Assembly (NCBI GenBank): GCA_018340805.1
Contig: JACMZG010000008.1
Coordinates: 28,929,369 to 28,993,368 of the forward strand
DNA: 64,000 bases
Reading direction: 5' to 3'
Source of the DNA: Microvelia longipes
Taxonomy: Eukaryota > Arthropoda > Insecta > Hemiptera > Veliidae
A program made the translations under genes and the position numbers. This document shows, piece after piece, positions 40,350 to 51,900 of the stretch. The stretch's first letter is position 1. Every line of letters starts with the position of its first letter. The notes under the pieces are model-generated. The model did not search any database, had not been told where the DNA came from, and saw only the letters and a program-made list of their open reading frames with translations.

Positions 40350-42780
40350 AGGCACAGCCCCAAACAAAGATACCATATTGTAGGTGAGATTGTACTAAAG
40401 CGCAATACACTGTTTTTAGTGTTTTTTCGTTACAAAAATTTTAAGAATTTTGAAAAAGTAGAAAAAGCGTCTGAGTCTGTTAGCGAGGTATTAATATGTT
40501 TATAATATGTTCTTTCCATGAAAGTCTGTAGTCTAGTATAATGCCTAAATATATAATTGAATCTACTCTATCTATCCTAGCATTACAGTTGCAATGATTT
40601 ATAGTAGAGTCAGTCAGTCTGTCAGGAATAATACTAGTGCAATCGCAGTCGTGTAAGTATAAAGATCTATTAGTTTTTGGAATGCCAGGTTTATTAATGG
40701 AAAAAGTCATGTACTTGGTTTTTTCGTTGTTTAGATAAAGTAAGTTTGTGTGTAACCACTTGTTTACAGTCTTTAAACCTTCCGTTGCTTTGCTATAAAC
40801 TTGATCCCAATCATCACCTTTAAAGTACACTATGTTCATCACAGAACCCTAATATAATACCTAACTCACCAAGAACATTGTATAGGTCATGATGTAAGTT
40901 TGGAATAGCCATGGTGATATCACCGTTCCTTGAGGTAGTTGATAGTCATTAATCACATGGTGGCATCGCTTAAGGCGTTGTTTATTTTAACTCTCTGTAC
41001 TTTGTTCTGTAGGTAAGACGCTATTAGTTCTCTAGCAACCCCTCTAATACCATATAACTCTAGTTTCTGTAATAGTTTCTTGTGATGAACAGTGTCGAAA
41101 GCCTTTTTCAAGTCTAAAGAATATGACTAAACATATTTTGTTCTTGTCCAGACTGTCCATAATAAGTTTTCTTATTGTATAAAGTGCGTCCAGGGTACTC
41201 ATTTGTTCCCTGAAACCAAACTGACTATTACTATATAATAATGTTGTTATCGGAGCAGAAACATTAAGTCGTTTCTTAATGACTTTTTCATATAGTTTAG
41301 ATATAATTAGATAAGGATTGGTGGTCTTGTGCTTTGTATATAGGTGTTACAACAGACATTTTGAATTTATCCGGAAATATGCCTTGCGTAAGTGAGAGAT
41401 TAAAATGTGAACTAATGCATCCATTATAATAGGAATTATGTTTTTATAAGTTTATTATTTATTTGATCAAAGCCAGGTGAAGTATTATTACTTAGACTGT
41501 TAACATATGTATTTATTTCGGTCTTGTCAACAGGTGAGAGATAGAATTTTGTACAGGAGCTACTAAGTGTAAAGTGGAGTTCTCACTACACTTACATTTA
41601 TCCATGCATTCCTGTGCTAAGTTCTTACCTACTTGAGCAAAGTGTTTATTAAAGCTATTTGAGATAGCTGATTTATTGGTTAGTGTTTCCCCAGTGTGGT
41701 CTTTAATAATTGTTATATCGTGGCTGCTTTTATGGTTTCTACTTAAACTCTCATTAATGGTATCCCAACTTTTTTTCTGTAGTTTTTATAATTATTTAAA
41801 AGCATATCATTAAAAGGCTGTTTTATTGATTTTTGGTGTAGCTTGTCTCTAACTTCCATGCTCTTTAGAATACCATCCGTTCCGGCTTTGATTTCTTTCT
41901 TTTCTTAATTGGCTTACCTATTTGGTTTTTCTCGATAATTTCACTTAAAGAATTTATGAGTAAATCGGTAGCAATGTTAAAATCGTTTTGGTTACATATT
42001 GGAGTCCAGTCTACATCTTTAAGAGAGTTAACTACGCCACCCACACAAATATAATATTTAACTAAGTCCTCCTGGTTTCTTTCTTATCTGGTTTATCTTT
42101 GCTAAGGTTTAAGACGACAGAATAGTGATCAGTGACTTTAGTTAGCAATATGAAGGAATTAACAGTAAAATTATTTTTAAGTTTAAGCCAGATGTGATCA
42201 AGGCAAGTCTTACTCTGATTAAACACTCTTGTATAGCCTAATATGTTGTAATAAATACAACATATGTAACCAAGCGATGATAACATATTCATATAGTTAT
42301 GACTAGAATGTGAGTCAGCATTTTTACCTATATTTATATTTAAATCACCCAGCAAAATAGTATTATTATTATTTTTAAGTCGTATTTGTTTGATTAAGTA
42401 ATCATTTAACTCGGCAGTAAAACTATTAATATCAAATATGTAATTTTACTTTTTTTTTAACCATTAAGTTGTTACAAAAATCTATTTGAGATTTCTCCAC
42501 TTTCAAAACATGTATATTATTTTTAACATATACAATTATACCATCGCATTTATTATATCTATTTGGCGAAACAACAGCCTTATAACCAGGTATATTATAA
42601 GGTTCTATGAATTCTTTTACCCATGTTTCGGTTAGAATGATTACATCTATATCAAGATTAGCATGTTGGAGTAATACTACGAACTCATTTAAATTTTTAT
42701 GACAACTACGAATGTTCATATTAAAAATATTTAAATTGAGACTATTTATATTTAAATGGTTTTTTTATTTGGTTTATTAG
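40350..42780 (-). pseudogene. Non-LTR ORF2 endonuclease-reverse transcriptase, broken
   Basis: The endonuclease domain is readable in two pieces (42719-42432 and 42355-42062), and the RT in shorter pieces including 40842-40480. Order and motifs are normal for jockey/CR1-group elements. Stop codons and frame changes occur about every 200-400 bases, implying old decay. Confidence 0.8.
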
Positions 42781-42956
42781 AAATTCTTTAGAAATTATTT
42801 CATTGGATATATCTGTATTTGCAATATTATTTTGCATGATCGCTTTCTTACTTACTTACTTACTAAAAAAAAAAAAAATAATGAATTACTTAAAATTAAT
42901 AATAAAATAAATTACTTAACTAATAAAAAATTTAAATATAAATAACTTATAGGGAT

Positions 42957-43977
42957 TACTCAGGAACTGTATTATTGAGAACTTGTAGTTTTAAAGATTC
43001 TATAAGATTATCGGTTACAGTAGAAGCCTTTTGTCCAGCGTCTTTTCTGATGAATATCTTGCCGTTTCTGACCCACACGAACTTAAAACTGAGCTGTTTA
43101 GCAACTTGATGAGTCTCTCGAAAAGCTTACGCTTAGTTCTCTCCGTAAGATGCTCTAATATATTAAAGCGATCATCAGGTGTAGCTGCAGCAGAATTAAA
43201 TTTAATCAAGTCAAGTTTTAAGCCAGGTCCATCTGTATCTTCTTTAGCCAACTTACGTAAGTTAGTGAGCTAGGACTCCTTGACCTGACGTCTTACGAAC
43301 TTTACCACAATAGGCCTGTACTTTTCCTTGGTGATCCTGGGTAAGGGGAGACGATGAACGACACTGACATCAGTTTCATTATACTCGACTCTTATAGTCT
43401 CACTGATTTTCGGTTATATGTCTTCTTCCTTAGCATCAGGAATGCCAGTTATTATAATTTTATCTCGTTTACTGTAATTTTGATTTTCTTCGTGCTTTTT
43501 CTCTAGGCTTTCCGTTTTAGTTTTAATTTCCGCTATTTCCTGATTTTTCGCTTCAATAATAGCTTCAAGATCTGCAATTTTAGTCGTGAATCCATCATAT
43601 TTTACTGCGAGAAAATCTATGGATATTTTCATTTCTACCATATCCGTGTTGTTTGTGTCTAGTTTAAAACTTATTTTTTCTAACGGTGTTAAGATCTTTT
43701 CATCAAGTTCTGTTTGGAAGCTTTGCAGGCTTGGTTTAATAGTATTAGTTACCAATTTGATAATTCGTGCTTCAAAGAAATTCCAATGAATAATAGCTTC
43801 GAGTTTACACTGTTGGCAAACCCACTTTTTCTTTGTATCAGCTCTCATTTTTTGCAAATTACTGTCGCTTAATCTATGGCAAGAGTTATGGCAACTTCTC
43901 TCACATTTAGAGCAATTTATTGAACAAGGTGGATAGTATTTTTTGTCACAAACATCACAAGTTTCTATTTTTACCAA
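42957..43977 (-). pseudogene. Non-LTR ORF1 with PHD-like zinc finger, frameshifted
   Basis: The N-terminal 60 residues show a CxxC-rich cluster (CDVCDKK, CSKCERSCHNSCH, WVCQQC) spaced like a PHD finger. A long charged coiled coil follows (EIAEIKTKTESLEKKHEENQ). The frame is interrupted near 43414. In other frames it resumes, ending with FKFVWVRNGKIFIRKDAGQK, the C-terminal signature of CR1/L2-type ORF1 proteins. Such proteins chaperone the element RNA. At least two frame changes separate the parts, so it cannot make a full protein. Confidence 0.75.
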
Positions 43978-44030
43978 TTTAATGAGTGGTTTAAATGGAA
44001 CACTACAAGAAACGATAGAATAAAATTTTT

Positions 44031-44778
44031 ACTTAGTTCGTAAATTATTATTTAAATATGTATGTCCACCAATATTTTAAAAAATATAAAAATAATAATA
44101 ATTTGTACTAATTTTCATTAATACATAGTACATTCAAAATTTGAACACAAATCAGGTAGATAACATTGACGTCTAACAGTAGTCATGTATGTACCAAGTT
44201 AGATTAAAAATAAATCGTTGAGTGAATGTAAGTACTCTTTGAAATTAACCAAAAGGGCGTGCAGGTTAATGAAATAATGATAACTCGAACCAATTACCAA
44301 TAATAAGTGAAAATCTGAACGGAACTAAAGTAAACAAACAGTCCTTTATAATTAGTTTTTCCCCCAACTTAAAACACCTGTAACTTTAATAATACGAACG
44401 TAAAACTTAGGCTTGAGTGCTCGCCGTGAGCGTACAACATTCTAGATTACGGAAATAGTCTTCATTTATCACAAATCCGGCTAATTACTGAAAATTTAAA
44501 AAAAACTAACACTCCTCGAAAATTTCCCATAAGAATCAATCATAAAAAAAGTTTGTTGGTGATCCGATGCCCAAAATCAACATAGAAGGCCGTGAACAAA
44601 CATAATTTAAAAAAAATAAAGTTGGCAACCCTGATATCTATGGCTTCTTTTAATTTTGTTACCATGAGTTGTCATATTTGTTTCATGGTTTTTTTTTTAT
44701 TATTTGTTCATTTACTTTGTTTAAATGAAGGCAGTAGGTAATATAAAACGTAAAAAACTTTTATAAAAAAACGAAAAG
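44031..44778. other. Intergenic, nothing firm
   Basis: AT-rich. It may include the 5' UTR of the non-LTR element nearest 44030. Contains the word 'ttggcaaccctgatatc', also near 32575. No gene is supported. Confidence 0.45.
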
Positions 44779-44990
44779 TTGCTAATAATCATAATGAATC
44801 AGATAAATAATAAGGAGAATGAACATAAAAACATTGATGATTTATTGGACCACAAACCACCTAATATTTTAAGTATTGCATCAACTTCAAAACGGTCTTT
44901 ACTGCCAGCAAAATCTCGCAGTAAGTATTTAAAAACTTATAATATATTCAAAGATTGGTGTCAGTCAATTGTATTTGTATTTTCAATTGT
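44779..44990 (+). pseudogene. N-terminal fragment resembling insect recombinase-like mobile proteins
   Basis: A 60-70 residue frame starts with polar Asn/Lys-rich sequence and contains SLLPAKSRSKYLKTYNIFKD followed by WCQS. This resembles the N-terminal SAM-like domain of insect tyrosine-recombinase-type mobile proteins ('LPxKSxxxYxxxYxxFxxW'). Nothing after it continues the domain, so it is a fragment or a first exon. The resemblance is remembered, not searched. Confidence 0.35.
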
Positions 44991-45174
44991 CAATTGTATT
45001 TTATTTTACAAATATTAAACGTTATATTTTGAAGAATAATTAACTCTTGTATATTTTTTTCTGCCGTAAGTAGATAAAACATTTTTAACTACACATTGGT
45101 AATACAAATCTTATTATCAGCCTTGATTTAGGTTTAATCGACTTACATATATAACACGATTTAAACAAAACACG

Positions 45175-45300
45175 TTTTTACTTTTCCTCATTTATACCGT
45201 AGGTATATAAAAAAAGTATTGTGTTAGCAAAAATATACGAAACCGGGATGACACCGGAATTAGTGTGTGTGTCTGTTATCATCGTAGCTCCCAGCAAGGG
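45175..45300 (+). repeat. Dispersed repeat family A, 5' fragment
   Basis: Begins 'cttttcctcatttataccgt', runs through 'accgggatgacaccgga' and 'tgtctgttatcatcgtagct', then breaks into the G-rich array. Confidence 0.75.
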
Positions 45301-47215
45301 CGTCCGCAGGATTTTTTCCAGGTGGAGTCAAAGCTGCCAATTTTGGTAATCAATATGTGCTCTTTGACAATAGTTAGAGATAGGAATCTATCAAACCACA
45401 GGAGTGGGGATTTACTCAACTAAATGTTAATATTGACGATAGGTTCATGTCGTCAGCCCCCCCATGGTGGAATTTCAACATAGGAACGGTCCCATCATTT
45501 TGGGCTAATTTGTGGCGCTAATTTTAAATTTTGTGCTAGCTCCGTTTCAGAGATATTGGGGTTCAAAATTGGGGGGGGGGGGCTGAGGACATACAGCACA
45601 TCCATGGTGGAACTTTAACATCGGGACCTGTGCTACAATTTTGTGGCCCCGTATCAAAGATTTTGGGGTTTAAAGATTAGGAGCAACATGTCCCAGCCAC
45701 TCCCCCCCCCCCCAGTGTAGAATTTCGAGATCAGACCGGTGCTGTTATTATTAGCTAATTCTGTGCTAATTTGTCAAAAAGTCATTTTGTGTGCTGTATT
45801 TGTCCAAATTTTACTGCACATTTTATATTTTGTGCTGGACCTGTTTCTAAGATATTGGGGTTTAATGATTTGGGGCTAAATGGGTTTTGGCCCCTTACTA
45901 TATTAGAATTTTAAAACTAGACTGGTGTCATTCTTTTGTGCTTTATGGTGTCATTCTCTATGTCCACAGCCGGGGGGGGGGGGGGCTGTGGACATAAAGG
46001 CTGTCGGAGATACTGGGGTTTAAAGTTGGGGGGGGGGGCAACTTTAAACCCTAGTATCTCCGAAAGAGGACCAGCTAAAAATTTAAAATGAGCGGTAAAA
46101 TTTGGAAAAATACAGCACAACAAAAATGACACCAGTCTAGTTTAAAAATTCTAATATATTATGGGGCCAATAGACATTAGCCTCACATCTTTAGACCCTA
46201 ATATCTCAAAATGGGGCCAGTCCAACATTGAAATTTGCGGCTTAAATTAGAATAAAATTAGCACAAAATTATAGCACAGGTACGATTTTAAAGTTTCAAC
46301 ATGAATGTGCTGTATGTCTCAGCCCCCCCCCCCAAAACTATGAACCCCGAAACGGGACCAGCACAAAATTTAAAATTTACGGCACAAATTAGCACCGAAT
46401 TATGGCACCGGTCTGATGTTAAAGTTCTACCTTAGAGACTGCATATTCCAAGCCTCTCTAATCTTTGAACCCCAATATCTCCAAAACCAGGCCAGCACAA
46501 AATTTAAAATATCCGGCACAAATTTAAAATATCAGGCACAAATTATCACTAAATCAGCACAATATAACGGCACCGGTCTAGTTTTAAAAATCTTATATAG
46601 TAAGGAGCATATAGACTATAGACATTTATCCCCAAATTTTTAAACCCTAATTTCTCTGAAACGGGGCCAGCACAAAATTTAAAATTTACGACACAAAATT
46701 ATTAAAATAACGGCACCGGACTGAACTCGAAATATCACTGTGGGGGGGGGCTGGGGACATGTTGCCATAATCTTTGAAACCAAATATCTCCGAAACGGGG
46801 CCAGCACAAAATTTAAAATGTGCGGTAACATTTGGACAAATATATGACAAAAGGATGACACCAGTCTAGTTTGAAAATTCTAATATAGTAAGGGGCCAAT
46901 AGACATTTAGCCCCAATATCTTTAAAACGGGGTCTGCACAAAATTTAAAATTTGTCTAATGTAGCAAGGAGCCTATTGATATTTAGCCTCAAATCTTTGA
47001 ACTCAAATTAGCACAATATAAAGGCACCGGTCTGATCTCGAAATTCCCCTGTGGAGTGGCTGGGAACATGTTGCCCTAATGTTTAAACCCCAATATCTCC
47101 GAAACGGGGCCAGCACAAAATTTAAAATTTGCGGCAAAAATTAGCACAAAATTATAGGACCGGTCCGATGTTAAAGTTCCACCATGGAGGGCTGGCGACA
47201 TGGACCTATTGACGA
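45300..47215. repeat. G/C-rich-spaced tandem array with central inversion
   Basis: Irregular units of roughly 150-250 bases carry 'atatctccgaaacggggcc', 'agcacaaaatttaaaattt', 'ggcacaaattagcac', 'accggtctgatgttaaagtt' and a run of 8-14 G or C. Units left of about 46010 read in the opposite orientation to those on the right. At the switch, 46008-46063 forms a hairpin with a ~25-bp stem around a G run. No coding frame is conserved between units. Confidence 0.85.
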
Positions 47216-47419
47216 TTATAATTTAATATTTTATTTAATGTGCTAAATAAATATTTTAATTTATTTAGACCTTTAGCCAATGAAGCGAGTTCCTTTAAAC
47301 ACGATAAATAAGAAATTTATCAACAATTTAATAACATTATATCAAGCGAACTATACTCCTTTAAATATATCTTATAATATACTTTGGTAATCTTGTGAGT
47401 GATGTGAGCCTCTATTCCG

Positions 47420-47640
47420 ACATTCATGCATATATTTATAGCGATATATGTATGCATGAACGAGAAGTTTAGGTACACACTTGTACCAACTTTCAACTCA
47501 ATGGCATTGTTACCAGATTTTTTTTAAAAAAAAGTACACAAGTCATTCGATAAAAATCGAACTAATGCTGATAATAAAATGAAACTTAGGACATATATTA
47601 GTCTTATACATGGCTATTTTTAAATAAATAAATATATATA
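47420..47640 (-). repeat. Dispersed repeat family A, reverse fragment
   Basis: Contains 'acacttgtaccaactttcaa', 'cgaactaatgctgataataa' and 'tagtcttatacatggctat' in reverse family A order, running into a (TA)n tract at 47630-47710. Confidence 0.75.
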
Positions 47641-47653
47641 TATATATATATAT

Positions 47654-47699
<46 letters not shown>

Positions 47700-47712
47700 T
47701 ATATATATTTAT
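47630..47712. repeat. (TA)n microsatellite
   Basis: About 75 bases of TA with two breaks. Confidence 0.9.
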
Positions 47713-47729
47713 TATTTTATATACACAAA

Positions 47730-48497
47730 CAATAGGCGAAAAGCCGTTACCGATTGATTTATTATAACACTAGCATACTTTTGGAGTAAAGTTAACTTAA
47801 ATGACAGTACATATTTTTAGTTAGCTTTATCTTGGAGTAAGTTACACAGAGCCCCTAAAAGATGTTTCAAGCCTTCTAATGCACTAGAGGGGCCCTATTG
47901 GTTGAATTTTGAAAAATGGAAAAAGTAACCTGACTACCTTCCCTAAAAGTGTAATTAAATAATAACTATATAATTACACTAACTTATATAGAAGAACGTT
48001 ACAAATACTAATCAAAACACTAACAATGAGCGGAAAGCCGTAAACAATTGATTTATTACAACTTTAACTCACTATAGAAGGAGGTTTCAATGAGGTTACA
48101 AGAACCCCAAATCGATGTTTCAGGCCTTTCAATGCATTGAGTTAGGCTATGCCCCCTCTAGTATGTATCTCCATAGAGATATTATTACTAGAGGGGCCCT
48201 GTAGGTTGAATTTTGTAACATCAAAAAAGTAACCTGTCCACCTTCTCTTATAAATATAATAAAATAATCAGTAAAAAAATACAATAACTAATACAATAAC
48301 AGTAAAACGTTCAAAATACAAATCAAAACACAAACAATGTGCGGAAAACCGAAATAAATTTATTAATTATAACCTTAACTCACTCTTACAGGAGGTTTCA
48401 ATGAGGTTACACAGAGCCCCTGAGAGCCCCAAAAAGATGATTCAGGCTTCTCAATGTTTTTAGATAGGCTATGCCCCCTCTAGTATATATCTCTATG
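47730..48497 (+). mobile_element. Tandem array of three family B TIR elements
   Basis: Copy A (about 47730-47882) is cut at its 3' end. Copy B (47883-48176) lacks its outermost left end. Copy C (48172-48497) has both ends (CATAGAGATATTATTACTAG and the inverted match). B and C share the bases CATAG at their junction. All read in one direction. A further end-like word ('cgctctagtaatatatctct') follows at 48515-48540. Confidence 0.85.
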
Positions 48498-48941
48498 TTG
48501 TAATGTATTTAGATAAAATATTCCCGCTCTAGTAATATATCTCTATGACTAGTGATAATGTCTATTGTCTGTTATCACATTTCGTATTTTACTGGTTTTC
48601 ATTATCATAGACGTATAAATGATTATTATGACTGTTGGTATTTTTCAATAAGAAGAAAAAACATGTAAACGATTCAATAATAAACTATACACTAGCTTAC
48701 CCTTAGAGAACAATTCTTTATAGAATAATGGATTTAAGAACACTTTCCCGGCACTTTTAGCAAGTACGGTGCGCTTCGGTTGCGTCGCGTCATGTTTTTA
48801 CTGATTATTCAAGCGTTAATAGCGTTGATTTTGCAACATTATTCTATAATTGCAAAAGAATTATTAATTATGTAATTTTATATTTTTCTTTGCACGTAGA
48901 TGTAGATCAGTGAATCACGTAGGTTATTCAAACTTAATCAT
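48498..48941 (+). promoter_or_regulatory. SUMF1: SUMF1 upstream region
   Basis: About 440 bases before the first possible SUMF1 start, less repetitive than the surroundings. A locally GC-richer patch at 48755-48800 ('acggtgcgcttcggttgcgt') may mark the core promoter. No TATA box is assigned. Confidence 0.35.
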
Positions 48942-51900
48942 TTGCTTTGCACTTTAAATATTATAGTTGAACTTTGTACTCACGCCCTGATCTCTAGAAT
49001 TCATGTGGACATGTGTTTACTGTTTTTAGTATTGTTCTGTTTAATCCCTTTGTATTATTGTGATTGTGGTTGTAGTAAAGTCAGTAGACATTTAGAGACA
49101 AAGAATGAGTCGTGTAGGACTATTAGCTTTTTAAATTTAGTGTCTAATGTTAAAGATGTTCGAAACATGGTTCTACTTACTGGTGGGGTATTTCAAATGG
49201 GTACTAACAAGCCCATCATACCTGCAGACGGGGAAGCACCAGAACGGACTGTTACCATCGATAGGTTTTATCTTGACATATATGAAGTAAGTAATGACGA
49301 TTTCAGGAAATTTGTTAAAGCAACAGGGTACAGAACTGAGGCTGAGGTATTCGGTGATTCATTTGTGTTCGAAGGATTGTTGAGTGAGGATGTTAAATCT
49401 AAAATAACGCAAGCAGTTGCTGCGGCTCCATGGTGGCTGCCAGTAAAAAATGCCAGCTGGGAACACCCTGAAGGACCTGACTCTGATCTAAATGGTTTGT
49501 TTCATTTTGTACTACTTAATTAGGGTAGTTAAGTAGCTAAGCATTTTATTTCTCATAACATGCACCAAATAGCTTTGCAACAGATTTTCATTTGATTCAT
49601 CTGAGAATCCACTGGTTGGTTAGACTTAAGTGGGTCTATGGTTGGTAAAAAAGGAGGCTTGTAGCGTGGTAGATGACTGACAAGCTGATTTTTTTGTAAC
49701 AAACACAATAATCTATTAACTAAACTGATGTAGAAATTCATACAGCTGGTTTAGATGGACCTGCCTTAAGTTCACCCTTTCTCCACTAGTGGCAGGTCAG
49801 TTCACCTTGTACGCCATGTATAAAATAATTATGTCCTCAATTCCAAGATTCAAATTATTTAAAAGGGTCTTTAACAATGTTAAAAATTGTATTAATTATT
49901 TTAAAGGTATAATTTTCATAAAATGTTATAAAAATATGAACGCTGTGTTAATTTTAAGTAGAACTGATATGGTGATAGCCACGGGTACCTCATCGTGGTC
50001 TCGACACGACGATGTCTCGACACATCATAACGTCGACACTTTTTGTGGCAGGATTTTACGTTGTATCGACACGACATAACCTTGACACTTTAACCAAATC
50101 ATGTGTCGATGTTACGTCGTATCGAGACATCGACGTGTTGATACAACGCAGAATCCTGCAGGAGTGAAAATATTAAAAAAATATATTTCCAGACCCGTTT
50201 GGATACCGACACCACAAACCCTTGACACTATTATAGGTGTCGATGTTACGTAAAATCAGGACAGAGGTGTCACGTGACTAATTGTTGTTCTGTGCAATTT
50301 TGTCGTTATATCGACACATGGCATGGTTTAACGATGTCTCGACAAGTCATGGTCTCGACACTACATCACATCGACAGACGATGACAAGTTCTCACGTAGG
50401 TACCCCGATGGGTCTGGAAATATATATTTTTAATTTTCACTCTGGCAGGATTATGCGTTGTATCGACATGTCGATGTCTCGACACAACGTAACATCGACA
50501 CATGATTTGTTTAAAGTGTCGAGGTTATGAAGTGTCGATACAAACGAATATTGAGACCAAGGAAAAGTGTTGACGTTATTTAGTGTTGAGACATCGTGGT
50601 GTCGAGACTACGTGAGAACTTGCCATCGTTTGTTGATGCTATGTAGTGTCGAGACTATGACTTGTCTAGACATCGTTAAACCATGCCACCATGGGTCACC
50701 CCGGGGGTGACCCATAGCCATGATTTGTAGACAAACATCAAAATGTTTGTAAACAAACATCAAACCGGGAAATTATACATTTAATTTACGTCTTTGTTGT
50801 CTCATTATAACACAACTTTCATAACACACGTTATCCTATTTACTTAAAAAAAATATATTATAAACAACTAAAAAAGAATAAACGTTAATGAATAAGATAA
50901 AAATTGTCTGTTTACATTTTTTATAAACATAAATAGAAGTCTTGATTTCAAACTGATAACAATAGTGATTAGCCTACAAGGTGAAAACTAGCGCTCGGTG
51001 CGGTAGTTGATGCAACTAATCCCTGTTTTTTAGGACCACCTAAAACCAGGGAGTTAGACCACTGTGTCCCCCGCCCCCACCCCTACTGTATGAATTTTTA
51101 TATCAATTTACTATTAACTCACTAAAAATTAAATGCACAAAAAACTTAGTACTTTCACACAAACTTCTAAATCCACGGAGCTTATGAAGTACAATATCTA
51201 AACACAATAACAAACGCTGTATGAACCATGCGGAGGGAATCTAGTCGGATACGCTAGAACTAGGGAGATAGAAGCTAAATGGATCCCCTGATACGCTGTA
51301 TGTATCTTCAGAGGCAATCATATGTAACGGATAACCTTTTCATCAAACTATTATTTCACTTATGTTTTTCATAAAATAACTTATGATATATTTTTTGTGT
51401 AACTTTATTATTATGCTAAGAAATCACAATTTAATTAAATATATTTTTAGTTTTAAACTTCCTTATAACCAAACGTGAACCTTCACCATAAAAGACGCAA
51501 TGTTTTGGAGGGATCAGTTATCATGAAATCTCACTCGATCGACTCAACAAAATACGGTGCAAGAACCGTATCGTATTAAATGTGATGTAATATGATCACC
51601 TGTTAAATACACTGTGTGTACGTAGTAGCTATTATTAATTTACTGGTGATTAGAGGGCACAAATGAGACACTGTAATATTGTTTTTATAAAAGTATATTT
51701 TGCCCAACCAGAGCATATTAATGTTGTAAAATCTGCTCTGTGTGTACTAAAATTTATGTGTACTTTGAATTTTGCATGTTTATGAGTAATTTGAATTGAA
51801 GTAAATTAGACGTAGATTATAACTTAGTAAAAGTATCTTAAAAGCGTAGATTTTATAACATGAATATACAAAGGTTTGGGCGAAATATAGTTTTATAAAA

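Larger units (their letters stand above)
39940..44030 (-). mobile_element. Decayed CR1/jockey-like non-LTR retrotransposon
   Basis: On the minus strand from right to left: ORF1 with a zinc-binding domain (about 43977-42957), an apurinic-type endonuclease (about 42780-42060), then reverse transcriptase (about 41700-40350). Marker phrases are NMNIRSCHKNLNEF and DVIILTETW (endonuclease start), LGDLNI and TDHYSV (endonuclease end), LDLKKAFDTVHHKK and YGIRGVARELI (RT), and VNKWLHTNLLYLNNEKT and QSHLQYGIFVWG (RT thumb). Several frameshifts and stops break each frame, and an intact YADD-type catalytic motif was not found. It is an inactive copy lying in intergenic DNA. Confidence 0.9.

Noticed and set aside
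43031..43273. Plus-strand 80-codon frame
   Set aside because: Antisense shadow of the non-LTR ORF1 C-terminus.
49789..50530. 96- and 82-codon frames in SUMF1 intron 1
   Set aside because: They fall in the TCGACA palindromic array, and codon content simply follows the repeat.
49980..50715. CRISPR-like array
   Set aside because: The setting is an animal intron, repeats are 6-14 bases in both orientations with irregular spacing, and there are no unique equal-length spacers or associated genes.
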